This document shows positions 1 through 9,044 of a stretch of DNA of 64,000 nt, one piece after another (position 1 is the stretch's first letter; every line of letters starts with the position of its first letter). The notes under the pieces are model-generated. The model saw only the letters and a program-made list of their open reading frames with translations. It searched no databases and was not told the DNA's origin. Position numbers and translations under genes: made by a program. Origin of the DNA: Bradyrhizobium aeschynomenes (GTDB taxonomy: Bacteria > Pseudomonadota > Alphaproteobacteria > Rhizobiales > Xanthobacteraceae); the NCBI RefSeq assembly GCF_013178945.1, contig NZ_JABFDM010000006.1:186001-250000 (forward strand), in the 5' to 3' direction.

Positions 1-1243
1 CCAAGTCGATCCGTCCCTGCGCCAGCGCCCGCTTGGCGCAGGCCAGCACCCGATGGAACTGCGTGCCGTCATACGCGACGAGCAGGAGGTCAGCGCCGCC
101 ATTGAGGGCCTCCACGACGGCTCTGCAGAGGTCGCGGCCGTAGATCGCTCCCATCACGAGATCATCGGTCACGATCACGCCGTTGTACTTCCAGCTGTCG
201 CGGATGAGGCCTTGGAGCACGGCCTTGGAGTGTGAGGCTGGCCGCTCTCCATCGATCGCGTCGACGACGACGTGACCCACCATCATCGCCGCGTGCGAAT
301 TGTCCAACACCTGACGAAACGGTCGCCAATCCGACTGCTCCAACACATCCGCTGGCGTATCGAGATGCGCCGAGAAGTGATGGGTATCGGCCTCGACGCG
401 GCCAAGGCCAGGAAAGTGCTTGACCGCAGCGCGGACACCGCTTGCCTCCAGACCGCGGACATAACCGAGCGCGATATCGCCCACCGCAGCCGGATCGTCG
501 GAAATCGCCCGCTGTCCTATCAGCGTGTGGAAGTCCAAGCGGTTGCGCTTCCAGCGCGGACGTAGATCGACGACCGGCGCCAGGTTGAAGGTGATGCCCG
601 CTGCGGCCAGCGCCTGTCCTTGAGCGCGCCCCATCTCGAAGGCGTCATGCGCGCGACGCGGCGCAGGCAGATCGGCCAGCGTCGCAAGCCCGGGCATGTT
701 CGGCACCGTCGGCGACAGGTGCGCGACGCGGCCTCCTTCCTGATCTGCCGACACCAGCAGCGGTGCCAGCCCGGCATTCAGGCGCTCGGCCTGCAATCGC
801 GCGATCTCGGCGCGCAGCTGAGCCGTGGTCCGTCCGCGCACGTTGCGGTGGGTCACATAGACGCCGGCGATCAAGCCCCGCCGTGCCAGCGCCGCGGCAT
901 CCTCCGGGACCGTATAGCCGACCATGAAGTGCCGCCCGAGCAGACGGGCCGCGTCCGGGTCTGTGCGAAATGTCTCGTACTTGCGCCAGGCGAACGTGAA
1001 TTGCGTCGACGTCAACGCGAACAGCGGGATGCACCATATCAGCACCAACAGCCGCCCCGCGGGACCTCGTCCCCAACTGCCGTTGAGCAAAAGCAGCAGC
1101 GGAGCTGCCAGGCCGATGACGAGCAAGGCTGCGTGGCCGGTTCCGCGCAGGCGGACCAGATACGGCTCGTTGCTGTTGAACGTGATGAAGATGAAGAGCA
1201 GAGCAAGGGTCCAGAGAACCAGCGTCCTGATACGCCCGAGCAT
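1..1243 (-). CDS. Membrane-anchored GH3 beta-N-acetylhexosaminidase (NagZ-like), C-terminus cut by window edge
   Basis: Reading from ATG at 1243 the frame stays open to the window edge (at least 414 residues). The first ~85 residues hold three hydrophobic segments (about 8-22, 36-55, 62-82). A glycoside hydrolase family 3 domain follows: SADQEGGRVAHL, then KHFPGLGRVEADTHH (the Lys-His and Asp-x-His elements typical of NagZ, which cleaves GlcNAc from muropeptides during cell-wall recycling), then VIVTDDLVMGAI with the probable nucleophile Asp. Canonical NagZ is soluble and cytoplasmic; three membrane segments would put this catalytic domain in the periplasm, which is inference. It stands apart from the rightward operon that starts at 1454. 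Family membership is well supported; substrate is not. Confidence 0.85.
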   Translation of the reverse strand, partial: MLGRIRTLVLWTLALLFIFITFNSNEPYLVRLRGTGHAALLVIGLAAPLLLLLNGSWGRGPAGRLLVLIWCIPLFALTSTQFTFAWRKYETFRTDPDAARLLGRHFMVGYTVPEDAAALARRGLIAGVYVTHRNVRGRTTAQLRAEIARLQAERLNAGLAPLLVSADQEGGRVAHLSPTVPNMPGLATLADLPAPRRAHDAFEMGRAQGQALAAAGITFNLAPVVDLRPRWKRNRLDFHTLIGQRAISDDPAAVGDIALGYVRGLEASGVRAAVKHFPGLGRVEADTHHFSAHLDTPADVLEQSDWRPFRQVLDNSHAAMMVGHVVVDAIDGERPASHSKAVLQGLIRDSWKYNGVIVTDDLVMGAIYGRDLCRAVVEALNGGADLLLVAYDGTQFHRVLACAKRALAQGRIDL

Positions 1244-1453
1244 GTGTGAGGCCGATCATTGCAAGCAGACAACGACCCTTGCGTAACAATGACGATCCGC
1301 CTGCGCCAGCCGCGGAATCGCCTCTGCACGATATCTGCAAACAAATCCTGAAATGCTGCAGACCTCTTCGTGAGCCCCTGCACCCGGCCGCGTCATGTTG
1401 GCTCATCGGCTGGCAAGCGCCGGCCGCATCGCGACTCGTTCGAGGATCCCGCA

Positions 1454-2929
1454 ATGACCAGCTCCGCAGAGCTGACGGCTGCTCCGGCCGTCTCTCTCCC
1501 CATGTGGCACAAATTCGCCGTCGCCTTCGGCCTGCTCGGGCTTGCCGACGTGCTGTTCTATGACCAGATCGTTGGGCTCTCTTTTCCGATCTTTGCCATG
1601 GCCCTCGTCGCGGCCAGCATGCTCGTGAATCATGCTGGCACCGACCGCCGGCGCGGGATCCTTGCGGCCATAGTACTCGTCGTTGGCCTAATTCCGGCGA
1701 TCGAGGATTTCACCCTGCCGTCGCTGTCGATCGTCGTCGTCACGACGATCTCGGCCGTCGCCCTTTCGACCAATCGGGCCGTCAAGGGACTTCGCCTGCC
1801 GCTCACCGCCGCAAGGCAGTTGCTGCTGATCGGGCCGTTCCGGCTGATACCCGACATGATCACAACGTTCCGCAGCCATGATTTGACGCGGCTGCTCTTG
1901 ACCTGGAGCATCCCGCTCGCGTTCGGACTCGTCTTCAGCCTGTTGTTCGCCGCCGCCAACCCCGTGATCGAGCAGTGGCTCGATCAACTCCGCCCCCAGC
2001 GCCTCGTGTCCAGCATGAGCTTCGGACGTCCCCTCTTCTGGCTGCTGATGCTGTCTCTGATCTGGCCGTTCATCAATTTGCGTTGGAGGCAGCGGACGAC
2101 GCCGCCGAGCCAGCCGGTCGAACCCGGGGCCAACCAGATGCCGCCGGCCGTAGTGCCCCTGCTCAGCCCGCAGACCGTCGTGCGCTCCTTGCTCCTGTTC
2201 AACCTGTTGTTTGCGATTCAGACTGCGCTGGATGGTGCGTATCTGTGGGGACACGCGGCCCTTCCGGACGGGGTGACCTACGCTACCTATGCCCATCGCG
2301 GCGCCTATCCGCTGATCGTCACGGCGCTATTAGCCGCGGCCTTCGTCGTCGCCGCCGTCCGCTCCGGCCAGGAAGATGAGCCGCGGCTGATCCGTCCCCT
2401 GGTCTACCTCTGGGTCGGCCAGAACCTTCTGCTGGTGCTCTCCTCGATCCAGCGGGTCCATATCTACATCGAGACCTACCTCCTGACGCACTGGCGCATC
2501 GCGGCACTGATCTGGATGGGGTTGGTTGCCATCGGTCTGGTCCTGATCGTGATCCGGATCATTCTGAACCGCCCGACTGCGTGGCTCGTCCGCATGAACC
2601 TGATGACGCTCGCCGCGACCCTCTATGCCTGCACGCTCGTCAACTTCTCTGGGCTGATCGCCGACTACAACGTCGCCCACAGCCGTGAGGCAGGACGGAG
2701 CGGTGCCGCGATCGACGTGCAGCATCTCTCGATCCTCGGTCCGCAGGCCCTGCCAGCGGTCCGGCGGAGCTTGCTACTGTCGCCCGGGGAGGCCGGACTG
2801 TCCCGGGTGCACGACCGGCTCATGGAGCAGCAGGCAAGCGACATGGCGAACTGGCGCTCCTGGACCTTCCGCGGCTGGCGCTTGCAGCGCTATCTCGATA
2901 CACATCCCCTGGCGCAGAAGCCAAACTGA
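1454..2929 (+). CDS. DUF4173-type polytopic membrane protein, first gene of a CreBC-like operon
   Basis: A 491-residue protein with roughly ten or more hydrophobic helices and a soluble C-terminal tail of about 90 residues (QHLSILGPQALPAVRRSLL). I recognise it as resembling the DUF4173/DUF4153 membrane family, for which no biochemical function is established. I chose ATG 1454 because the protein proper begins there and a GAGGAT sequence sits about 8 bases upstream; an in-frame start at 1370 would add unlikely residues. Its stop overlaps the next start (ATGA at 2927-2931), so it is translationally coupled to the response regulator. E. coli creBC are followed by the membrane protein gene creD; this gene may fill a comparable place, an inference from position only. 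Confidence 0.8.
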   Translation: MTSSAELTAAPAVSLPMWHKFAVAFGLLGLADVLFYDQIVGLSFPIFAMALVAASMLVNHAGTDRRRGILAAIVLVVGLIPAIEDFTLPSLSIVVVTTISAVALSTNRAVKGLRLPLTAARQLLLIGPFRLIPDMITTFRSHDLTRLLLTWSIPLAFGLVFSLLFAAANPVIEQWLDQLRPQRLVSSMSFGRPLFWLLMLSLIWPFINLRWRQRTTPPSQPVEPGANQMPPAVVPLLSPQTVVRSLLLFNLLFAIQTALDGAYLWGHAALPDGVTYATYAHRGAYPLIVTALLAAAFVVAAVRSGQEDEPRLIRPLVYLWVGQNLLLVLSSIQRVHIYIETYLLTHWRIAALIWMGLVAIGLVLIVIRIILNRPTAWLVRMNLMTLAATLYACTLVNFSGLIADYNVAHSREAGRSGAAIDVQHLSILGPQALPAVRRSLLLSPGEAGLSRVHDRLMEQQASDMANWRSWTFRGWRLQRYLDTHPLAQKPN

Positions 2930-3654
2930 TGTCCCGCCGCGGAGGCTCCATTTTGTCCCCTCGAATTCTCATCGTCGACGACGATCCGCACATCCGCGAG
3001 GTGCTGCGCGTCGCGTTGAGCAAAGCGGGCATGACGGTGACGGAGGCGGCCGACGGCCGCGCCGCCCTCGCCAGATCCACCGAGGACCGGCCGGATCTGA
3101 TCGTGCTCGACGTCGGCATGCCGGAGTTCGACGGCCTCGAGGTCTGCCGGCGCATCCGCCGCACCTCGCAGGTGCCGATCCTGTTCCTGTCGGCCCGCGA
3201 CGAGGAGATCGATCGCATTCTCGGATTGGAGATCGGCGGCGATGACTACGTGACCAAGCCGTTCAGTCCGCGCGAGCTCGTCGCTCGCGTCAATGTCATC
3301 CTCCGGCGTGCCACGAACGGCGGAGGTGATCGCTCGGCCGAGCCGGAGGAGCTCGTCCATGGCCGGCTCCGGCTCGACCCGCAGCAGCATCTCGCCCGTT
3401 ACGGCGACACGCCGCTGACCCTGACCGCGCTCGAGTTCAGCATCCTGCGCACGCTGATGACGCGCCCGACGGTCGTGTTCAGCCGCGACCAGATCATGAG
3501 CGCCGCCTATCAGCTCAACATCCAGGTCTCCGACCGCACGATCGACAGCCATATCCGCAACATCCGCGCCAAGCTCGCCGCCGCGCGCTGCGAGGACGCC
3601 ATCGAGACGGTGCACGGCGTCGGCTTCAGGCTCGGTCGCTGCGGGGCCGCATGA
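2929..3654 (+). CDS. OmpR/CreB-family response regulator
   Basis: 241 residues: an N-terminal receiver domain starting at RILIVDDDPHIREVL with the phospho-acceptor Asp at residue 61 (VLDVGMPEFDG) and the Lys of DDYVTKPFSPREL, then a C-terminal winged-helix DNA-binding domain (FSILRTLMTRP, DRTIDSHIRNIRAKL, VHGVGFRL). It should bind DNA as a dimer once phosphorylated by the kinase encoded next. Its start overlaps the stop of the DUF4173 gene and its stop overlaps the kinase start (ATGA at 3651), so the three form one coupled transcript. Similarity to CreB is judged from domain order and the partner kinase; the regulon cannot be read from the sequence. Confidence 0.93.
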   Translation: MSRRGGSILSPRILIVDDDPHIREVLRVALSKAGMTVTEAADGRAALARSTEDRPDLIVLDVGMPEFDGLEVCRRIRRTSQVPILFLSARDEEIDRILGLEIGGDDYVTKPFSPRELVARVNVILRRATNGGGDRSAEPEELVHGRLRLDPQQHLARYGDTPLTLTALEFSILRTLMTRPTVVFSRDQIMSAAYQLNIQVSDRTIDSHIRNIRAKLAAARCEDAIETVHGVGFRLGRCGAA

Positions 3655-5270
3655 TCGCGCCGAAGCCGAAGAAGAAATGGCGGCCGTCGCTTGGACAGAT
3701 CGTGTTCGGCGTCCTGGCGCTGGTCGCGACCCTGCCGCTGGTCGGGCTGTTCTTCTTTCGCATCTACGACAACCAGCTGATCCGCCAGACCCAGGCCGAG
3801 TTGATCGCACAGAGCCGCGTGCTGGCGGCGGTCTATGCCGAGGAGGTCACGGCGCGCCTCGCCTCCGGCATTGCGCTGGGCGCCGAGATCCCGCCGGAAG
3901 CCCGGCCCGACGCCTCCGACGAGGTGACGCCGATCCGTCCCCTGCTCGATCTGCTGGCCAACGATCTCTTCGTCCGCCGTCCCGATGCCCGCGAGGCCGT
4001 CCGGCCTGCGGACCCCGCTTATGTCGCGATCGGCGCCCGTCTCCTGCCGGTCATCCGCGAGACGCAGAAGGTGACGCTGGCCGGGTTTCGCGTGCTCGAT
4101 CCGCAGGGTGTGGTCATCGCCGGCCGCGACGAGATGGGTAGATCGCTCGCCCATATCGAAGAGGTCGCCGCCGCGCTGAAGGGAAAATACAGCGCCGCGC
4201 TCCGCATCCGCATTCCCGACAAGGCGCCGCCGCCGATCTACTCGATCAGCCGCGGCGTCGGCGTCCACGTGTTTTCGGCCATGCCGGTGGTCGTCGACGA
4301 TCACGTCGCCGGCGTCATCTACACATCGCGAACGCCCCGCAACATCTTCGAGCATCTCTATGTCGAACGCGGCAAGTTCATCGCCGCGGGATCCGCCATC
4401 ATTCTCACGACATTACTGGTCGGCCTCATCGTCTCGCGCACGATCACCCGGCCGATGCGCGAGCTTGTCGACCGCGCCGGCAGGATCGGCCGCAACGATC
4501 CCCAGGGCTTCCGGCCCCTCGCCCATTACGGCACGCGCGACTTCGCCGAGCTGGCCGAGCACTTCTTCGCCATGGCCGCGCAGCTCGCGCGGCGCTCGAA
4601 CTACATCAGAAACTTTTCCGCTCATCTGACGCATGAGCTCAAATCGCCGCTGACCTCGATCAAGGGCGCCGCCGAGCTGATGCTGGATTCGCTCCACGCA
4701 TCTTCAGCTCGTCTCACCCCCGCGGAGCAGGAAAGGTTTCTCAGCAACATCCTGGGCGATGCGGAGCGGCTCGATCGGATGGCGCAGCGCCTGCGCGAGC
4801 TCGCCCGCGCCGAAGCCGTTCAGCAGAGCGAGACAAGCAGCCTGATCGATGTCATTCCCCAGCTGCGCGAGCGGTTTCCCACGCTCCAGATCGAGACGCG
4901 CGGCGTGCTGGAGCGACAAGTCGCACTATCGAGCGAGACGCTTCTGATCGTCCTCACCCACCTCGCCGACAACGCCGCGCGCCACGACGCCCGGACCATC
5001 AGCCTGGAGGCGGCGGACCATGCGGACCAGCTGGTCCTGAAGGTCGGCAACGACGGCAGTCCGATCTCGCCTGCAAATCGCGAGCGGATCTTCGACGCGT
5101 TCTTCACCACCCGGCGCGACAGCGGCGGCACCGGAATGGGACTGGCCATCGTGCGCGCTATCATGATGAGCCATGGCGGAGAGATCAGTCTTCTGCCGGC
5201 CGAGCACGACGTCCGTTTCGAGCTGCGTCTGCCGGCCCGCGGAGAACCACGACAGACCCACCTGAAATAG
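3651..5270 (+). CDS. CreC-like membrane sensor histidine kinase
   Basis: 539 residues. A transmembrane helix near residues 14-37, a periplasmic sensor of about 210 residues (VRPADPAYVAIGARLLP... PIYSISRGVGVHVFSAMPV, a dCache-like arrangement), a second helix near 245-265 (AAGSAIILTTLLVGLIVS), a HAMP linker (RTITRPMRELVDRAGRI), then the dimerisation/phospho-acceptor motif FSAHLTHELKSPLTSIKG with His 328 and a HATPase domain with N-box HLADNAARHDA and G-box GGTGMGLAIVRAIMMSHGG. It autophosphorylates on His and passes phosphate to the upstream response regulator. The HELKSPLTSIKGAAELM segment resembles CreC. The ligand is unknown. Confidence 0.92.
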   Translation: MIAPKPKKKWRPSLGQIVFGVLALVATLPLVGLFFFRIYDNQLIRQTQAELIAQSRVLAAVYAEEVTARLASGIALGAEIPPEARPDASDEVTPIRPLLDLLANDLFVRRPDAREAVRPADPAYVAIGARLLPVIRETQKVTLAGFRVLDPQGVVIAGRDEMGRSLAHIEEVAAALKGKYSAALRIRIPDKAPPPIYSISRGVGVHVFSAMPVVVDDHVAGVIYTSRTPRNIFEHLYVERGKFIAAGSAIILTTLLVGLIVSRTITRPMRELVDRAGRIGRNDPQGFRPLAHYGTRDFAELAEHFFAMAAQLARRSNYIRNFSAHLTHELKSPLTSIKGAAELMLDSLHASSARLTPAEQERFLSNILGDAERLDRMAQRLRELARAEAVQQSETSSLIDVIPQLRERFPTLQIETRGVLERQVALSSETLLIVLTHLADNAARHDARTISLEAADHADQLVLKVGNDGSPISPANRERIFDAFFTTRRDSGGTGMGLAIVRAIMMSHGGEISLLPAEHDVRFELRLPARGEPRQTHLK

Positions 5271-5589
5271 CAACACACCTCTCCCCTTCTCCGAGGTTGC
5301 CGGCCGGGTGCAAATCTGTCTGTGGAGGACGCCAGGCGCGGGGCGACTGGGGATCCGTGCGCCGTCGCCAGCGGCAGCACACCATTTCCCTGCCCCTCGC
5401 CGCCAAAGCCTGGCCATGCTGCCGAACGTTCGTATACGAGCAATCCATCTTGCCTCAGCGATTCCGGACCATTGCAGCTGCGACGGTTCGGCCGCGCAAT
5501 TGGGAATGACTTGGCCGCGCGATCCGCGTAAGCTCAAGGGCTATTGCACCATCGGCCAGCCTTGCTGCTGCGTCCTTCGGGAGACCTTG
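5271..5589 (+). other. Intergenic region before the ABC importer operon
   Basis: About 320 bases with no supported gene. The open frame from 5308 only extends the binding-protein frame upstream and has poor residue composition. It probably contains the importer promoter, but I see no convincing -35/-10 pair or clear terminator for the kinase gene. Confidence 0.5.
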
Positions 5590-7206
5590 ATGAATTCGAG
5601 CCGTTTCGAAATCAATCGCCGCACCGCGCTTCTGACCTCCGCTGCGATTGCCGCCAACGTCGTCAATCCGTTTCGTGCCTTTGCCCAGGAGACGCCGCGC
5701 AAGGGCGGCGTGTTCAACGTGCATTATGGCGCCGAGCAGCGTCAGCTGAATCCGAGCCTGCAGGCCTCGACCGGCGTCTACATCATCGGCGGAAAGATCC
5801 AGGAGAACCTCGTCGACCTCGATGCCAACGGCCAGCCGGTCGGCGTGCTCGCCGAGAGCTGGGAGGCCGCCCCCGACGGCAAGACCATTACCTTCAAGCT
5901 GCGCAAAGGTATCAGCTGGCACGACGGCAAGCCGTTCACGTCCGCGGATGTGGCCTTCACGGCCATGAACATGTGGAAGAAGATCCTCAACTACGGATCG
6001 ACCCTGCAACTGTTCCTGACGGCGGTGGATACGCCGGATCCGCAGACCGCGATCTTCCGCTATGAGCGTCCGATGCCGCTCAATCTTCTGCTGCGCGCCC
6101 TGCCCGATCTCGGCTACGTCTCGGCCAAGCACATCTATGAGACCGGTGACATCCGCCAGAACCCGGCCAACCTCGCGCCCGTCGGCACCGGCCCGTTCAA
6201 GTTCGTCAAATACGAGCGCGGTCAATACGTCATTGCTGAGCGCAATGCCGACTATTGGCGCGCGAACGCCCCCTACCTCGATCGCATCGTCTGGAAGGTC
6301 ATCACCGATCGCTCCGCTGCGGCGGCTCAGCTCGAGGCGGGTGAGTTGCATTACAGCCCCTTCTCGGGGCTGACCATCTCCGATATGGCGCGGCTCGGAA
6401 AGGACAAGCGCTTCATCGTCTCGACCAAGGGCAACGAAGGCAACGCCCGCACCAATACGCTCGAGTTCAATGTCCGGCGCAAGGAGCTGTCGGACGTCAA
6501 GGTCCGCCGCGCTATTGCGCATGCGATCAACGTGCCCTTCTTCATCGAGAACTTCCTCGGCGATTTCGCCAAGCTGGGCACCGGTCCGATCCCGTCGACC
6601 TCGACGGACTTCTATCCCGGCGCGAACACGCCGCAATATCCCTACGACAAGGCCAAGGCGGCAGCGCTGCTCGACGAGGCCGGTTATAAGCCCGGCGCCG
6701 GCGGCACGCGCTTCGCGCTGAAGCTGCTGCCTGCCCCGTGGGGCGAGGACATCTCGCTGTGGTCGACCTTCATCCAGCAGTCGCTCGGCGAGGTCGGCAT
6801 CGCAATCGAGATCGTACGCAACGACGGCGGCGGCTTCCTGAAGCAGGTCTACGACGAGCATGCGTTCGATCTGGCGACCGGCTGGCACCAGTATCGCAAC
6901 GACCCGGCCGTCTCGACCACGGTCTGGTACCGCTCCGGCCAGCCGAAGGGCGCGCCCTGGACCAACCAGTGGGGCTGGGACGACGCCAAGATCGACAAGA
7001 TCATCGACGATGCCGCCACCGAGGTCGATCCGGCCAAGCGCAAGGCGCTCTATGCCGATTTCGTGCGCGAGGCCAACTCCGAGCTGCCGGTCTGGATGCC
7101 GATCGAGCAGATCTTCGTCACCGTGATCACCGCGAAGGCGCGCAACCATTCCAATACGCCGCGCTGGGGATCGTCGAGCTGGCACGATCTCTGGCTTTCC
7201 GCCTGA
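5590..7206 (+). CDS. ABC transporter substrate-binding protein, family 5 (peptide/opine type)
   Basis: 538 residues from ATG 5590, preceded by GGGAGACC. The N-terminus has a twin-arginine-like stretch (INRRTALLTSAAIAANVV) and a cleavage region near AFAQET, so it is exported to the periplasm. The mature part shows SBP_bac_5 features: an early ENLVDLDANGQPVGVLAESW block, FKLRKGISWHDGKPFTSADVAF, LAPVGTGPFKFVKYERGQ and a C-terminal DIW/HDLW-type end. Family members bind di- or oligopeptides, nickel chelates, opines or sugars; the ligand here cannot be decided. It is the first gene of a four-gene importer operon with all parts present. Confidence 0.93.
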   Translation: MNSSRFEINRRTALLTSAAIAANVVNPFRAFAQETPRKGGVFNVHYGAEQRQLNPSLQASTGVYIIGGKIQENLVDLDANGQPVGVLAESWEAAPDGKTITFKLRKGISWHDGKPFTSADVAFTAMNMWKKILNYGSTLQLFLTAVDTPDPQTAIFRYERPMPLNLLLRALPDLGYVSAKHIYETGDIRQNPANLAPVGTGPFKFVKYERGQYVIAERNADYWRANAPYLDRIVWKVITDRSAAAAQLEAGELHYSPFSGLTISDMARLGKDKRFIVSTKGNEGNARTNTLEFNVRRKELSDVKVRRAIAHAINVPFFIENFLGDFAKLGTGPIPSTSTDFYPGANTPQYPYDKAKAAALLDEAGYKPGAGGTRFALKLLPAPWGEDISLWSTFIQQSLGEVGIAIEIVRNDGGGFLKQVYDEHAFDLATGWHQYRNDPAVSTTVWYRSGQPKGAPWTNQWGWDDAKIDKIIDDAATEVDPAKRKALYADFVREANSELPVWMPIEQIFVTVITAKARNHSNTPRWGSSSWHDLWLSA

Positions 7207-7233
7207 GCCGGAATCCGTCAGGATAGATAGGCC

Positions 7234-8211
7234 ATGCGCATCTTGAGCCTTGCGGGGCGGCGTCTCGCCGCCTCGATCCCCACTTTGTTCCTGATCCTGA
7301 TCGGCGTCTTCCTCCTGCTGCAGCTCGCACCGGGCGACACGGTGGACGCCATGATGGCGCAGATGGGCGGCGGCGATGCGGCCACCGCACGCGAGCTGCG
7401 CCGCTTCTATGGCCTCGACGTTTCGGTGCCGGTGCAGCTCGCCAACTATCTATGGCGGCTGGTGCGGCTCGATCTCGGCTTCTCCGCGATCTACGGCAAG
7501 CCGGTCGCCGCCGTGATTCTGGAGCGTCTGCCGCCGACCCTGCTGCTGATGACCTCTGCTCTCTCCTTTGCGTTCTTCTTCGGCCTCCTGTTCGGCGTCA
7601 TCGCCGCGCGCAGCGTCAACCGCTGGCCGGATACGCTGATCTCCACGGTCGGCCTGATCTTCTACGCCACGCCCTCGTTCTGGTTCGGCCTGATGGCCAT
7701 CGTGGTGTTCTCGATCTATCTGCAATGGCTGCCCGCCGGCGGCTTCGAGGACATCGGCGCCGTCAGCACCGGGGTCTGGCGCGTGCTCGACATTGCGAGT
7801 CATCTCGTGCTGCCGTCGCTGACGCTCGGCCTGATCTTCCTGGCGATCTATCTGCGCATCATGCGGGCCTCGATGCTCGAGGTCCTGAACCTCGACTTCG
7901 TCCGCACCGCACGCGCCAAGGGCCTCGACGAGACCCGCATCGTCACCCGCCACGTGCTGCGCAACGCCCTGCTGCCGATGGTGACACTGATCGGACTGCA
8001 GGCTGGAACGATGCTCGGCGGATCGGTGGTCGTCGAAACCGTGTTCTCGCTGCCCGGTCTCGGGCGCCTTGCCTACGAGTCGGTGGTCCAGCGCGACCTG
8101 AACACGCTGCTCGGCATCGTCTTCGTGTCCGCATTGCTCGTGATCCTGGTCAACTTCGTCACCGATCTGCTCTACGCGCGGCTTGATCCGCGCATCACGG
8201 CGGAGAGCTGA
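7234..8211 (+). CDS. ABC transporter permease, DppB type
   Basis: 325 residues with six predicted membrane helices. It begins with the N-terminal helix and QLAPGD motif usual in DppB-type permeases (LLLQLAPGDTVDAMM) and carries the cytoplasmic EAA loop RTARAKGLDETRIVTRHVLRNALLPM, which docks onto the ATPase. The gene begins 27 bases after the binding-protein stop, and the next permease follows after two bases, so it is co-transcribed. It pairs with the DppC-type permease to form the channel for the substrate captured by the periplasmic protein. Confidence 0.95.
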   Translation: MRILSLAGRRLAASIPTLFLILIGVFLLLQLAPGDTVDAMMAQMGGGDAATARELRRFYGLDVSVPVQLANYLWRLVRLDLGFSAIYGKPVAAVILERLPPTLLLMTSALSFAFFFGLLFGVIAARSVNRWPDTLISTVGLIFYATPSFWFGLMAIVVFSIYLQWLPAGGFEDIGAVSTGVWRVLDIASHLVLPSLTLGLIFLAIYLRIMRASMLEVLNLDFVRTARAKGLDETRIVTRHVLRNALLPMVTLIGLQAGTMLGGSVVVETVFSLPGLGRLAYESVVQRDLNTLLGIVFVSALLVILVNFVTDLLYARLDPRITAES

Positions 8212-8213
8212 AC

Positions 8214-9044
8214 ATGGACGCCGCGAAGCGCTACTTTCGCAGTCCGGCCGCGGTGCTGGGCCTGATCCTGCTGCTGATCGTCGTGGGCATGGCGATCAGC
8301 GCGGGTTATCTGTACCCGCGCGACCCGCTCGCGCTCGCCGGCCGGCCGCTGATCTGGCCGTTCGCCAATCCGCGCTTCCTGCTCGGCACCGATAATTCCG
8401 GCCGCGATATTGCGGCCCAGATCTTCCACGGCGCTCGCATCTCGCTTTTGATCGGCGGCGTTGCGACGCTCATTGCCGTGACGATCGGAATCATGGTCGG
8501 CGCGCTCGCCGGCTACTATGGCGGCTGGATCGACAACATCTTGATGCGGATCACCGAGGCCTTTCAGACGCTGCCGAACTTCGTTCTGCTTCTGGTGCTG
8601 GTGGCCGTGTTCGGCTCGACATTGACGACGGTGACGATCGCAGTCGGCATCGTGTCCTGGCCCGCGCCGGCGCGGCTCACACGGGCGGAGTTCCTCTCGT
8701 TGCGCAGCCGCGAATTCGTCCAGGCCGGCCGCACCCTCGGCATGCGCGACACGCAACTGATCCTGCGCGAGATCCTGCCCAATGCACTGCCGCCCGTCAT
8801 CGTCTATGCCGGCGTCGTGATGGCGGTTGCGATCCTCCTGGAAAGCGCGCTCGCCTTCCTGCGGCTGTCCGACGCCAATGTCGCCTCCTGGGGCAATCTG
8901 ATCGGCCTTGGGCGCGACGTGCTACGCGTGCAATGGTACGTCTCGGCCATTCCCGGCGTCGCCATCCTGACCACCGTGCTGGCGGTGTCGCTGGTCGGCC
9001 AGGGTCTCAACGATGCACTGAACCCGCGGCTGAAGCAACGATGA
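8214..9044 (+). CDS. ABC transporter permease, DppC type
   Basis: 276 residues, about six membrane helices. Typical DppC elements are visible: FLLGTDNSGRDIAAQIFHGARISL near residues 58-82, and an EAA loop (VQAGRTLGMRDTQLILREIL). It starts two bases after the DppB-type gene and its stop overlaps the start of the ATPase gene (ATGA at 9041), showing tight translational coupling. It forms a heterodimeric pore with the preceding permease. Confidence 0.95.
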   Translation: MDAAKRYFRSPAAVLGLILLLIVVGMAISAGYLYPRDPLALAGRPLIWPFANPRFLLGTDNSGRDIAAQIFHGARISLLIGGVATLIAVTIGIMVGALAGYYGGWIDNILMRITEAFQTLPNFVLLLVLVAVFGSTLTTVTIAVGIVSWPAPARLTRAEFLSLRSREFVQAGRTLGMRDTQLILREILPNALPPVIVYAGVVMAVAILLESALAFLRLSDANVASWGNLIGLGRDVLRVQWYVSAIPGVAILTTVLAVSLVGQGLNDALNPRLKQR

